Origin: an uncultured Paraprevotella sp.
GTDB lineage: Bacteria; Bacteroidota; Bacteroidia; Bacteroidales; Bacteroidaceae
Assembly (NCBI GenBank): GCA_944319925.1
Contig: CALUFQ010000029.1
Coordinates: forward strand, 1 to 40,930
DNA: 40,930 nt
Direction of reading: 5' to 3'
The position numbers and the translations under genes were made by a program. Below the pieces are notes generated by a model that made no database searches, had not been told where the DNA came from, and saw nothing but the letters and a program-made list of their open reading frames with translations. Shown in pieces: positions 25,667 through 34,266 of the stretch (within the stretch, counting starts at the first letter, position 1; the number at the start of each line of letters is the position of its first letter).

Positions 25667-25939
25667 TTATTGCATTTTCTCCTTAAAAGAAGCCGTGGGT
25701 TTAAAACCGATAATCAGTTTCGGGGGTACCAACATTCGTTGTTGGGTTGCCGGGTTCACCACCACGCGCTCCTGTTTTTTCTTCACCTCGAACGAACCGA
25801 AATTTTGCACGGACACGATGTTCTCGTCTTCCAATTGCGCCGTCATCTCCGCCACCAACGCACTGATTAACGACGAAGTGTCTTTCATCGTATAGCCCAT
25901 GCGCCTCGAAAGTTCTGCTACAAATTCCCTATTATTCAT
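25667..25939 (-). CDS. HU/IHF family DNA-binding protein
   Basis: This 90-residue HU-type protein has VSVQNFGSFEVKKK and the C-terminal GFKPTASFKEKM segment. I start it at the ATG at 25939 instead of the in-frame ATG at 25951, because AGGAAAACC immediately upstream gives a ribosome binding site. Its start overlaps the end of rimO by 8 bases. It lacks the usual basic arm end (VVNPATQQRM instead of RNPxTG-rich), so DNA specificity may differ. It is followed 9 bases later by the HU-LysM gene, suggesting that the two HU domains may be co-produced, perhaps as partners. Confidence 0.87.
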   Translation of the reverse strand: MNNREFVAELSRRMGYTMKDTSSLISALVAEMTAQLEDENIVSVQNFGSFEVKKKQERVVVNPATQQRMLVPPKLIIGFKPTASFKEKMQ

Positions 25940-27251
25940 GGTTTTCCTCATTGTTTACCCGGACTGCATAAAGATCAAAATCGTCTGTGTCCGTCACTTT
26001 AACCCGATAAAAATTCCCAATCTCCAAATTCCCGTCGGATACAGGCACCAGCACCTCTGGGTCCACTTCGGGAGAATCAAACTCCGTCCGACCCACATAA
26101 TAATCCCCCTCTATCCGATCTATGATGACCTTGAATGTCTGACCGACTTTCCGCGCCGTCAATTCAGCCGAAATTTTTTGTTGCAAGGCCATCAGTTTGT
26201 CCAGCCTGGCCTGCTTGGTCTCTGCGGGAATCTCATCCTTGTAGTGCTCCGCCGAATAAGTCCCTTCTTCCTCCGAATAGGCAAACGCGCCCATACGGTC
26301 GAACTTCGCCTCGCGGACAAAATCAAGCAACTCCGCAAAATCCGCCTCCGTTTCTCCCGGATGCCCCACCATCAACGTTGTGCGCAAATGGATTCCCGGC
26401 ACCTCTTTGCGGAAACGTGCCAGCAATTCGTAAGTCTGCCGTTTGTCCACGTGGCGGTGCATCATTTGCAGCATACGGTCGCTGATGTGCTGCAAGGCTA
26501 TGTCCATGTATTTGCACACATTCGCCCGTTCCCGCATCACGCGGAACAAGTCTTCCGGGAAATTGGCAGGATACGCGTAATGCAAGCGAATCCATTCCAC
26601 GCCCGGCACATCGGATATCCGCTCCACCAATTCCGGCAACATTTGTTTGTGGTACAAGTCCTGGCCGTAGTAAGTCAGTTCCTGGGCAATGACTTGAAAT
26701 TCCTTCACGCCACGCGCCACCAGCATCCTCACTTCCTCCACGATTTCCTCCATCGGGCGGGAAACATGGTGACCCGTGATAATCGGTATCGCACAATAGG
26801 AACAATGGCGGTCGCACCCTTCCGAAATCTTCAAATACGCATAATGCGGGGGAGTCGTCAGCTTGCGCTCCAAAGCCAACTCCGGATGATAGACTTTCCC
26901 CAGGTCGGCCAACAGCCCGTCCCAATCAAATTTCCCGTAAAATTTGTCCACTTGGGGAATCTCCTCCCCCAGCTCTTTCAAATAACGTTCCGAAAGACAT
27001 CCCATGACATAGAGTTTCTTGAGCCGGCCTTCTTCCTTGGCTTGGCAAAACTCCAGAATCATATTGACGCTTTCTTCCTTGGCATCGCCGATAAAGCCAC
27101 AAGTATTAATCACGGCTATCTCCCCTTCGGGTTCTTCGGCATCATGCGTCACCTTGTATCCATTGGCCTCCAATTGCCTCATCAGCCTTTCCGAATCCAC
27201 TAGGTTCTTGGAACAGCCCAACGTGATGACATCAATCGTATTCTTCTGCAA
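25932..27251 (-). CDS. rimO: Ribosomal protein S12 methylthiotransferase
   Basis: RimO is a radical-SAM enzyme that adds a methylthio group to the conserved aspartate of ribosomal protein S12. The 439-residue protein has the N-terminal [4Fe-4S] cysteines Cys13, Cys51 and Cys85, the radical-SAM triad Cys146, Cys150 and Cys153 (CDRHCSYC), and a C-terminal TRAM domain (about 375-435). The ITLGCSKNLVDSE start is characteristic of RimO rather than MiaB. It is 26 bases downstream of ftsY. Confidence 0.95.
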   Translation of the reverse strand: MQKNTIDVITLGCSKNLVDSERLMRQLEANGYKVTHDAEEPEGEIAVINTCGFIGDAKEESVNMILEFCQAKEEGRLKKLYVMGCLSERYLKELGEEIPQVDKFYGKFDWDGLLADLGKVYHPELALERKLTTPPHYAYLKISEGCDRHCSYCAIPIITGHHVSRPMEEIVEEVRMLVARGVKEFQVIAQELTYYGQDLYHKQMLPELVERISDVPGVEWIRLHYAYPANFPEDLFRVMRERANVCKYMDIALQHISDRMLQMMHRHVDKRQTYELLARFRKEVPGIHLRTTLMVGHPGETEADFAELLDFVREAKFDRMGAFAYSEEEGTYSAEHYKDEIPAETKQARLDKLMALQQKISAELTARKVGQTFKVIIDRIEGDYYVGRTEFDSPEVDPEVLVPVSDGNLEIGNFYRVKVTDTDDFDLYAVRVNNEENHE

Positions 27252-27277
27252 AACGAAATTCCTGCTAAAAATGAAAC

Positions 27278-28240
27278 CTATTGCTTATTATCTCCAAAAA
27301 GCGAATCCACAAAGGCCTTACGGTTGAACGGCTGCAAGTCTTCCATCCCTTCGCCCAGGCCGATGTAGCGCACCGGTATCCTGAATTGGGCGGAAATACC
27401 GATTACCACACCGCCTTTGGCCGTGCCGTCGAGTTTCGTAATCGCCATGCTGGTCACATCCGTGGCCAGCGTGAACTGCTTGGCCTGTTCGTAGGCATTC
27501 TGCCCCGTACTGCCGTCGAGCACCAGCATCACGTCGTGCGGAGCATCCGGCACCACCTTCTGCATCACCCGTTTAATTTTGGACAATTCGTCCATCAGTC
27601 CTTTCTTGTTATGCAGCCGTCCGGCGGTGTCTATCAGCACCACGTCCGCGTCATTCGCCACGGCCGAGCTCAACGTGTCGAATGCCACCGAAGCCGGGTC
27701 GCTCCCCATCTGTTGTTTCACGATGGGCACTCCCACACGTCCGGCCCATATTTCCAATTGTTCCACGGCTGCCGCGCGAAACGTGTCCGCAGCACCAAGA
27801 TAAACTTTCTTCCCTGCCTTTTTGTATTGGTAGGCCAGTTTCCCGATGGTAGTGGTCTTACCCACGCCGTTCACGCCGACCACCATAACCACGTATGGCT
27901 TTTTCCCTTGCGGAATGTCGAAACCTTCCGTGTCACCCGTGTTGTTTTCCGTGAGCAACGATGCGATTTCATCCCGCAGGATACCGTTCAGTTCCGTCGT
28001 GGTCACATATTTGTCGCGCGCCACGCGCTTTTCAATCCTATTGATGATGTCCAGCGTCGTATCCACACCGACATCCGAAGTGACCAACACTTCCTCCAAG
28101 CTATCCAGGACCTCATCATCCACTTTCGATTTTCCGGCCACGGCGCGTGTCAGCTTCCCGAAAAAACTTTCTTTTGTCTTTTCCAGCCCCTTGTCCAGCG
28201 TTTCTTTCTTTTCTTTCGAGAAAAAGCTAAAAAATCCCAT
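27278..28240 (-). CDS. ftsY: Signal recognition particle receptor FtsY
   Basis: FtsY docks ribosome-SRP complexes at the inner membrane for co-translational targeting. The 320-residue protein is the short form: a brief N-terminal charged stretch with no long acidic A domain, an NG domain with P-loop GVNGVGKTTTIGKLA (about 121-135), DTFRAAAVEQL and DTAGR motifs, and TKLDGTAKGG near the C-terminus. It has a -7 box (28270-28277) of its own after the terminator of the rpmB operon, and leads ftsY-rimO-HU-HU/LysM. Confidence 0.96.
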   Translation of the reverse strand: MGFFSFFSKEKKETLDKGLEKTKESFFGKLTRAVAGKSKVDDEVLDSLEEVLVTSDVGVDTTLDIINRIEKRVARDKYVTTTELNGILRDEIASLLTENNTGDTEGFDIPQGKKPYVVMVVGVNGVGKTTTIGKLAYQYKKAGKKVYLGAADTFRAAAVEQLEIWAGRVGVPIVKQQMGSDPASVAFDTLSSAVANDADVVLIDTAGRLHNKKGLMDELSKIKRVMQKVVPDAPHDVMLVLDGSTGQNAYEQAKQFTLATDVTSMAITKLDGTAKGGVVIGISAQFRIPVRYIGLGEGMEDLQPFNRKAFVDSLFGDNKQ

Positions 28241-28269
28241 ACGTTCCTATTTAATGTGCTTCATTGACA

Positions 28270-28277
28270 CAAAGATA
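28270..28277 (-). promoter_or_regulatory. -7 box for ftsY
   Basis: TATCTTTG on the minus strand matches TAnnTTTG, 29 bases before the ftsY start. No good TTG is found at the usual spacing. Confidence 0.5.
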
Positions 28278-28311
28278 GCACAAGTTTTTTAATATTCGGG
28301 CATTACCTTAC

Positions 28312-28343
28312 AAAAAATCCCTTCCACGCTTTCTGTGGAAGGG
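28312..28343 (-). terminator. Terminator of the rpmB-rpmG-DUF4295 operon
   Basis: On the minus strand a perfect 9-base stem (CCCTTCCAC, 28335-28343, with GTGGAAGGG, 28319-28327) with a 7-base loop is followed by ATTTTTTG. It lies 29 bases beyond the DUF4295 stop. Confidence 0.92.
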
Positions 28344-28372
28344 ACTATTTTCTATTTTCCTTCGTTTTCCAA

Positions 28373-28531
28373 TCAATTTTTGAAGAAGTCTTTTACGGCT
28401 TCGTTCGGCACCATCTGCTCGTCGAAAACGTAAGCACCCGTCTTGGGGCTCTTCACCATCTTGATTACTTTCGTATAGGAGCGACCGTCAGTCTTGCCCG
28501 TCTGCAAGGTCGCCACGGTTTTCTTTGCCAT
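28373..28531 (-). CDS. DUF4295 small basic protein
   Basis: This 52-residue protein (MAKKTVATLQTGKTDGRSYT at the start, ending KDFFKN) matches DUF4295, a small basic family that in Bacteroidetes always follows rpmG and is presumed to be ribosome-associated. It follows rpmG by 12 bases and precedes the operon terminator. A role with the 50S subunit is inferred from its neighbours only. Confidence 0.9.
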   Translation of the reverse strand: MAKKTVATLQTGKTDGRSYTKVIKMVKSPKTGAYVFDEQMVPNEAVKDFFKN

Positions 28532-28543
28532 AGTATATCCTAA

Positions 28544-28732
28544 TTATTTTATTTCTTTGTGAATCGTCATTCTCCGCAGGATGGGATTGTATTTTTTCAA
28601 TTCCATTCTTTCCGGAGTGTTCTTCCTGTTCTTCGTCGTGATATAACGAGACGTGCCGGGAAGACCGCTTTCTTTCATCTCGGTGCATTCCAAAATCACC
28701 TGCACCCTGTTGCCTTTAGCCTTCTTTGCCAT
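28544..28732 (-). CDS. rpmG: 50S ribosomal protein L33
   Basis: This 62-residue basic protein has the L33 pattern: [39 protein letters not shown] and [13 protein letters not shown]. The zinc-binding cysteines of the C+ form are not present as two CxxC pairs, so it is a zinc-independent type. It lies 23 bases downstream of rpmB. Confidence 0.96.
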   Translation of the reverse strand: MAKKAKGNRVQVILECTEMKESGLPGTSRYITTKNRKNTPERMELKKYNPILRRMTIHKEIK

Positions 28733-28755
28733 AAGTCTGAATCCTCCTTTTTCTT

Positions 28756-29016
28756 TTAGGCAATAACCTTAATGCTTTTCCAATCACAATACCCCTTGGC
28801 TACCGCGTTGTTCAACGCAGCGTCAAGCCCCACCTTGTTGATGTAACGAAGACCGGCAGCCGTAATCTTCAGGCTAATCCAGCAATCCTGCTCCACATAA
28901 TAGAACTTCTTCGTAAACAAGTTGATATCAAAACGTCTCTTCGTCCGACGCTTAGAATGGGACACATTGTTACCCACAGCGGGCCTTTTCCCCGTAATTT
29001 GACAAATTCTCGACAT
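28756..29016 (-). CDS. rpmB: 50S ribosomal protein L28
   Basis: This 86-residue protein starts [20 protein letters not shown], the L28 signature, and continues with [14 protein letters not shown]. It is the first gene of a compact ribosomal operon with rpmG and the DUF4295 gene, with a strong promoter and a terminator at the ends. Confidence 0.97.
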   Translation of the reverse strand: MSRICQITGKRPAVGNNVSHSKRRTKRRFDINLFTKKFYYVEQDCWISLKITAAGLRYINKVGLDAALNNAVAKGYCDWKSIKVIA

Positions 29017-29067
29017 TTCTACCTTCCTTTTTGTTTCTACTTCTATTAACTTCCTTCAAACAGAGTG

Positions 29068-29098
29068 CAAAATTACTACTTAAAAAACAAACATCCAA
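29068..29098 (-). promoter_or_regulatory. Promoter of the rpmB operon
   Basis: On the minus strand TTG (29096-29098), a 20-base spacer and TAATTTTG (29068-29075) match the consensus exactly, 51 bases before the rpmB start. The sequence ends 20 bases short of the upstream cinA-type gene. Confidence 0.8.
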
Positions 29099-29117
29099 GT
29101 ATTTCAACGAAAAAAAA

Positions 29118-29624
29118 TCACTCTTCCTCGGCAGGATGACGCTTTTTCAGCAAGTCGAGCAAGAGCTGCAAGGCCACCAGGGTAGCCTTTGCCAAGTTCA
29201 TGTCACGCCCGTCATCGCCTTCCAATTTTTCTACCACGACCTCGTCCTTGTCGCCCACGGCAATCCAGATTGTTCCCACAGGAGCTTCGCTTCCACCGCC
29301 TGGGCCTGCATAGCCCGTAATGGCTATGGCATAGGTGGTTTCCATGGCCTTCAATGCCCCGTCGAACATGGCACGCACCACTTCTTCGCTCACCGGGCCT
29401 TTTTCGGCCAACATCTCTTCCGGCACGCCCAAGAAACGGGTCTTTATCTCATTCGTATAACAAACAATGCCCCCCTTGAAATAAGTGGAACTTCCGGGCA
29501 CACTCGTGATGGCTGCCGAAATCTGCCCCGAGGTGCAGCTTTCCGCCGTACATACCGTCTCTCCAGCTCTCCACAACAACGGGCTGATCTCACGGCTTAT
29601 GATTTTAGCTTCTACGTTCATCAT
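29118..29624 (-). CDS. CinA C-terminal domain nicotinamide-nucleotide amidase
   Basis: This 168-residue protein is the stand-alone C-terminal domain of CinA (PncC type), with TAESCTSGQISAAITSVPGSS and GPGGGSEAPVGTIWIA motifs. Known members deamidate nicotinamide mononucleotide to nicotinate mononucleotide in NAD salvage. No N-terminal CinA/MoaB-like domain is present. It is 9 bases downstream of tsaD in a map-tsaD-cinA unit. No clear terminator is seen after it. Confidence 0.9.
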   Translation of the reverse strand: MMNVEAKIISREISPLLWRAGETVCTAESCTSGQISAAITSVPGSSTYFKGGIVCYTNEIKTRFLGVPEEMLAEKGPVSEEVVRAMFDGALKAMETTYAIAITGYAGPGGGSEAPVGTIWIAVGDKDEVVVEKLEGDDGRDMNLAKATLVALQLLLDLLKKRHPAEEE

Positions 29625-29633
29625 ATCTCTATG

Positions 29634-30662
29634 TCATTTTAATGTTACTCTCGAATAAGCAGGCAGGTCTATCGCACAAAAATCGCGATCCTGGAACTTG
29701 AAATATCCCGTAATGGCAATCATCGCGGCATTGTCCGTCGTGTAGCTGAATTTGGGGATGAAGATTTTCCAGCCGTACTTTTCCGCATGCTCGCGAAAGG
29801 CGTTGCGCAGCCCGTTGTTGGCCGACACGCCGCCCGCCACGGCCACCTCCCTGATGCCGGTGTCCTTGGCGGCCTGCCGCAGTTTTTTCATCAGGATGTC
29901 CACGATGGTGTGTTCCAACGAGGCCGCCAAATCCTCCTTATGGTGTTCGATGAAGTCCGGATCTTCTTTCAGCCAATCGCGCAAGGAGTATAGGAACGAT
30001 GTCTTCAGCCCGCTAAAGCTGTAGTCATAGCCGTCAATGTGCGGCTTGGCAAAAGTATAAGCCAACGGATTCCCTTGGCGCGCCAACTTGTCGATAATCG
30101 GACCGCCAGGATACCCCAACCCCATCACTTTCGAGCATTTGTCTATCGCCTCGCCTGCCGCGTCGTCGATAGTCTGCCCCAGCACTTCCATGTCGTTGTA
30201 GGCGTTCACCTTGATGATTTGCGAGTTTCCGCCGCTCACCAGCAGGCACAGGAACGGGAAGTCCGGCTGGTCACGGTCGTCCTCGTGCTCCTTGATGAAA
30301 TGCGCCAGCACGTGCCCTTGCAGGTGGTTGACCTCAATCATGGGAATTCCCAAGCCACGGGCAAACCCCTTGGCGAAAGAAACGCCGACGAGCAACGAGC
30401 CCATCAACCCCGGGCCGCGCGTGAAAGCCACAGCCGAGAGTTCTTCCTTCGACACTCCCGCCCGCTTCAATGCTTGGTCCACCACCGGCACCACGTTCTG
30501 TTGATGGGCGCGCGAGGCCAATTCGGGCACCACACCGCCGTATGCCTCATGCACGGCCTGGCTGGCCGTGACGTTGCTCAGCAAAATGCCATTGCGAATG
30601 ACCGCCGCAGACGTGTCGTCACAACTCGACTCTATACCTAATATAATTATGTCTTTCTCCAT
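29634..30662 (-). CDS. tsaD: tRNA N6-threonylcarbamoyladenosine synthase subunit TsaD
   Basis: TsaD transfers threonylcarbamoyl to adenosine 37 of tRNAs that read ANN codons, as part of the TsaB-TsaD-TsaE complex. The 342-residue protein has the ASKHA fold with GIESSCDDTSAAV at the N-terminus, metal ligands His113 and His117 (VNHLQGH) and the C-terminal GGVSANNGLR and TDNAAMIA segments. It starts 3 bases after map. Confidence 0.96.
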   Translation of the reverse strand: MEKDIIILGIESSCDDTSAAVIRNGILLSNVTASQAVHEAYGGVVPELASRAHQQNVVPVVDQALKRAGVSKEELSAVAFTRGPGLMGSLLVGVSFAKGFARGLGIPMIEVNHLQGHVLAHFIKEHEDDRDQPDFPFLCLLVSGGNSQIIKVNAYNDMEVLGQTIDDAAGEAIDKCSKVMGLGYPGGPIIDKLARQGNPLAYTFAKPHIDGYDYSFSGLKTSFLYSLRDWLKEDPDFIEHHKEDLAASLEHTIVDILMKKLRQAAKDTGIREVAVAGGVSANNGLRNAFREHAEKYGWKIFIPKFSYTTDNAAMIAITGYFKFQDRDFCAIDLPAYSRVTLK

Positions 30663-30665
30663 CGC

Positions 30666-31526
30666 TCAATAAGTTAATATCTCCAGCCCGTGTTCGGTCA
30701 TCACGAAAGTGTGTTCCCACTGTGCGCTCGGCAGCTCGTCTTCCGTCACCACCGTCCATCCGTCTTCTTCGTCCACGAACACGCGCCAGTCGCCCATGTT
30801 CACCATGGGTTCTATCGTGAACACCATGCCGGGCACCAGCAACATGCCCGTGCCCTTGCGCCCGAAGTGCTCCACTTCGGGGTCTTCGTGAAACTCCAAC
30901 CCCACGCCGTGACCGCACAAGTCGCGCACAATGCTGAACCCGTTCTTCTTGGCATGCTTCTCGATGGCATTGCCTATGTCGCCCACGAAGCCGAAAGGCC
31001 GCGCCGCCTCCATGCCGATTTCAAGGCATTCCTTGGCCACGTCCACCAGCTTCTGTTTCTCCGGCGTGGTCTGCCCGATGACGAACATGCGCGACGCATC
31101 GCTGTAATAACCGTCCAAGATAGTCGAAACGTCCACGTTGATGATGTCGCCTTCCTCCAGCACCTCAAACTCGTTCGGAATACCGTGACACACCACCTCG
31201 TTCACTGAAGTACACACGCTCTTCGGGAATCCCTCGTAATTCAACGGAGCCGGGATAGCCCCGTGAGACACGGTATAATCATACACCAGCTTGTCTATTT
31301 CTTCCGTGGTCATCCCTGCATGGATTTCCTGCGCCACGAGGTCGAGCACCCCGGTGTTCACCACGCCGCTCCGGCGGATGCCTTCTATCTGTTCGGGTGT
31401 CTTGATTAGTTTCCGCGAAGGCACCAGGCAGCCCCGGTTCTGAAACGACAGGATTTTCTTGTCCAATTCCGTCATTTCCTCCCCTTTAGGCACGAACCAA
31501 TTCCTTCTTACTCGTTTTTTGAACAT
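30666..31526 (-). CDS. map: Type I methionine aminopeptidase
   Basis: Map removes the initiator methionine from nascent proteins. The 286-residue enzyme shows all five metal ligands: Asp132, Asp143, His206, Glu239 and Glu271. The catalytic domain starts around residue 42 (KTPEQIEGIRRSG), so there is an N-terminal extension of about 40 residues as is common in Bacteroidetes. I keep the ATG at 31526, which lies 21 bases after a TAnnTTTG-like box, although an internal Met at residue 18 could also serve. Confidence 0.94.
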   Translation of the reverse strand: MFKKRVRRNWFVPKGEEMTELDKKILSFQNRGCLVPSRKLIKTPEQIEGIRRSGVVNTGVLDLVAQEIHAGMTTEEIDKLVYDYTVSHGAIPAPLNYEGFPKSVCTSVNEVVCHGIPNEFEVLEEGDIINVDVSTILDGYYSDASRMFVIGQTTPEKQKLVDVAKECLEIGMEAARPFGFVGDIGNAIEKHAKKNGFSIVRDLCGHGVGLEFHEDPEVEHFGRKGTGMLLVPGMVFTIEPMVNMGDWRVFVDEEDGWTVVTEDELPSAQWEHTFVMTEHGLEILTY

Positions 31527-31547
31527 CTACGTATTCTTTTTATCATG

Positions 31548-31555
31548 CAAAAGTA
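31548..31555 (-). promoter_or_regulatory. -7 box for map-tsaD-cinA
   Basis: TACTTTTG on the minus strand fits TAnnTTTG, 21 bases before the map ATG. The nearest TTG upstream (31580-31582) gives a 24-base spacer, longer than elsewhere in the window. Confidence 0.5.
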
Positions 31556-31678
31556 CGATAAAAAAATTATTTTGCGGCGCAAACCGGAAGCAAATCTTTC
31601 GTTTTGACATTTGTTTATCTTCAACTGGAATTAGGGACTTACCCCGTTAGCTAATACTCATGCCGAGCATACCGTAAA

Positions 31679-31724
31679 TCCGCCGTTCCGTGTTTGTCTC
31701 CATGGGCAAATCCGGAACGGCGGA
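31679..31724. repeat. 12-bp perfect hairpin in the GH88-map gap
   Basis: TCCGCCGTTCCG (31679-31690) pairs perfectly with CGGAACGGCGGA (31713-31724), and the 22-base loop can form a further short TTTG/CAAA stem. It lies 54 bases beyond the GH88 stop. On the minus strand only TTTA follows, so it may be a terminator with a poor U-tract. Confidence 0.75.
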
Positions 31725-31777
31725 CACTGTCTTTTCAAATTAATCTTTTCGGGCGACTGCCGCGAAAAGGAACGTTG

Positions 31778-33028
31778 TTACCCGTTCCCCAGCACCGGAC
31801 ACCCTTGCTGCAACCGCCTCAGGCGGAGCAAAGCCTCGTAATAATAATAGTCGGCATAGACGATGGATGCGTCAATCTCGCTGCCCGCCGGATGATGGCC
31901 CGTGCTGTGCAGGAGAAACGACACGCAACGGTCGCCACTCTGGTAACTTTTCCCCAAGGAGGCCAGCATCTGTTCTGCTGCCTCACGATATTGCGTACCC
32001 TTCTCCGGCGAAACGTAGCCGGAAAGTTCCAACAGGGCGGAAGCCACCACGCAAGCCGCCGAAGCGTCCTTGGGCGCGGAGGGCGACGGGTCGTCGAAAT
32101 CCCACAGGGGCACCCAGTCGTCCGAACGCTCGGGAAGGCGTTTCAAATAGATGTCTGTCACCTTCTGCGCGAAAGCGAGGAAACGGGGGTCGCGTGTCTC
32201 ACGATAGACCATCGTATAACCGTAAATCGCCCACGACTGGCCGCGCGCCCACATTGAGCGGTCGGAATAGCCCTGATGGGTCACACCCTTGATGAAACCG
32301 CCCGTAATCGTGTCATATACCGCCACGTGGTAACACGAACCGTCTTCACGGAAATGGTGCTCCATTGTGGTCTCGGCATGGCGCACGGCAATGTCATACA
32401 AATCCTGGCTTCCGCCGTTGCGCGATGCCCAAAAAAGCATCTCCAGGTTCATCATGTTGTCCATGATGGTGTTGTGCGGCCAACCTTGCTTCTCCACCTC
32501 GCGCGGCCAACTCAGGATGGTGCCCACACGGGGATTGAAGAGCCGTGCCAATTGCCCCGCCGTGCCCACGATAATGTCGCGATAGGCAGCCGACGGGTCT
32601 ATGCGCATACCGTTGCCGAAGCTGCAATAAACCAGGAAGCCCAAATCGTGGTCATAAGGGTCACGGTCGGCCAAGTAACCAAGCGAAGCCGTGTAGTTAC
32701 GCGCCTGACGACCGACGTAAGCCTCCCCGCTGTACTCATAATCATACCACAAGATGCCCGGCCAAAAACCGCCGCACCACTCTTCGGGCGTGGCCGGACG
32801 GCAATTCCACTCCGTACGACCCTGCTGCAAATCTTCGGCAAGGATGTTGCGCGGCATTTGCGTATAGTCCCAGCCGCCGTTCTCCTTAAGCCCGTCCAGC
32901 GCACGCGCCACCTGGCGGTGGCAGTAGGCCAAATCCCTTTCCACGTCCACGCGCTGCGCCTGTCCCGCCACGGGACAAACCAACACGGCGCACAACAAGC
33001 CCCACAAACCGCTTCTAATCTTCTTCAT
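31778..33028 (-). CDS. GH88 unsaturated glucuronyl/galacturonyl hydrolase
   Basis: This 416-residue protein has a signal peptide (about 1-25) and the GH88 alpha/alpha barrel. Conserved features include WCGGFWPGILWYDYEYS, HDLGF with Asp128 and IMDNMMNLE with Asp190, corresponding to the two catalytic-site aspartates of characterised enzymes, then GQSWAIYGYTM. Such enzymes hydrate the unsaturated uronic acid that polysaccharide lyases leave at chain ends of pectin, alginate-like or glycosaminoglycan oligomers. No lyase is present in this window. It is 27 bases downstream of the MFS gene in the same operon. Confidence 0.9.
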   Translation of the reverse strand: MKKIRSGLWGLLCAVLVCPVAGQAQRVDVERDLAYCHRQVARALDGLKENGGWDYTQMPRNILAEDLQQGRTEWNCRPATPEEWCGGFWPGILWYDYEYSGEAYVGRQARNYTASLGYLADRDPYDHDLGFLVYCSFGNGMRIDPSAAYRDIIVGTAGQLARLFNPRVGTILSWPREVEKQGWPHNTIMDNMMNLEMLFWASRNGGSQDLYDIAVRHAETTMEHHFREDGSCYHVAVYDTITGGFIKGVTHQGYSDRSMWARGQSWAIYGYTMVYRETRDPRFLAFAQKVTDIYLKRLPERSDDWVPLWDFDDPSPSAPKDASAACVVASALLELSGYVSPEKGTQYREAAEQMLASLGKSYQSGDRCVSFLLHSTGHHPAGSEIDASIVYADYYYYEALLRLRRLQQGCPVLGNG

Positions 33029-33055
33029 GCCTTTTCTTGTTTCAAAAAATATGAA

Positions 33056-34222
33056 TCAACGTGCGGTTTTCACCCCAAACGCACAGAACGTCAGGTAAAA
33101 CGCGCAAATCAACAACACACAAACCCCGGCCGTGATGCCCGCCGCGTCAGTGGCCGCACCAATCAACGGTGTCACTGCCCCGCCACCGGCCACCGCCGTA
33201 ATCATCAACCCGGAAATCAGGTTGGCCTTCTCCGGCAAATGCTGCACGGCCATGGAATAGATGATGGCGAAAATACAAGAGCAGAAGAAACCGATGCCTC
33301 CCACGCACACCAGGTCCACCGTGGCATTCTCATAGAAAGCCAGCACGAGCACGGCGACAATCGCCAACAGGATATTGATGCGGTAATACTTCATCTCGGA
33401 CATTTTCGTCATGATGAACACACCCAGGAACGCGCCCACCGTGCGACAGATGAAATACACCTGCGGGGCAATGCCGGCCTGTTCCGTATCCCACCCGAAA
33501 CGCAGTATCATGACCTTTGAACTGATGAAATTGGTGGCCACGTCAATACCCACCACGAAAAAGATGCCGAAAAAGAGCAACAGGATGGTGCGGTCGGACA
33601 ACAGTCCCAACACCTTGCCCACCGTCACGCCAGTGTCTTCCTTCTTTTCATGGGGTATGGGGGTAAAGTAAAGCCACAAGGCCGATACCAGCGTGATGGC
33701 ACCCAGTACGGGAAAAGCCAAATACCAATTGTCCTTGTCGCCGCCACCCAGCACGTCCACGGCAAAAAGCATGATGAACGGGCCGCAGAAAGAAGACACG
33801 GCCTTCACCACCTGGCCCGCCGTCAGGCTGCTGGTGAGCAGTTTCTGGTCGGTCACCACATTGTTCAGCAACGGATTGAGCGACACTTGCAGAATGGCAT
33901 TTCCAATACCTAGCAAGGCGTAGCCGACAAGGCAAGCCCAAGGTGTCTGCAACAAAGGAATGGCCATGCCTACCAACGTGACAACCATGCTGAGCATGAC
34001 CGTGTTTTTCCGTCCCCAGCTGTTCATCTTGATGCCCACGGGGATGCTGAAGAACAAAAACCAGATAAATACCATCGAAGGCACGAAACCCGCCATCGTG
34101 TGGCTCCAGCCAAACGCTTCGCGCGCATAATCGGAAGAGATGCCCACGATGTCGCAAAAGCCCATCACGAAAAACCCGAACAAGACTGGCAGGATGGCCC
34201 ACACAGAAGTTTGTTTTTTCAT
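33056..34222 (-). CDS. MFS sugar transporter (FucP/FHS type)
   Basis: This 388-residue inner-membrane protein has about twelve hydrophobic helices and an FHS-like layout: an FGFFVMGFCDIVG first helix, SIPVGIKMNSWGRK between helices 2 and 3, GIGNAILQVSLNPLL, and a C-terminal VQHLPEKANLISGLMITAVAGGG segment. FHS carriers are proton symporters for monosaccharides such as fucose or glucose. Between GH43 and GH88 it likely imports a released sugar, perhaps L-arabinose or a uronic acid; the substrate is not readable. Confidence 0.88.
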   Translation of the reverse strand: MKKQTSVWAILPVLFGFFVMGFCDIVGISSDYAREAFGWSHTMAGFVPSMVFIWFLFFSIPVGIKMNSWGRKNTVMLSMVVTLVGMAIPLLQTPWACLVGYALLGIGNAILQVSLNPLLNNVVTDQKLLTSSLTAGQVVKAVSSFCGPFIMLFAVDVLGGGDKDNWYLAFPVLGAITLVSALWLYFTPIPHEKKEDTGVTVGKVLGLLSDRTILLLFFGIFFVVGIDVATNFISSKVMILRFGWDTEQAGIAPQVYFICRTVGAFLGVFIMTKMSEMKYYRINILLAIVAVLVLAFYENATVDLVCVGGIGFFCSCIFAIIYSMAVQHLPEKANLISGLMITAVAGGGAVTPLIGAATDAAGITAGVCVLLICAFYLTFCAFGVKTAR

Positions 34223-34266
34223 ATACGTCTTTTTTTATCCATTAATAAATACTTTTCCACATTCAC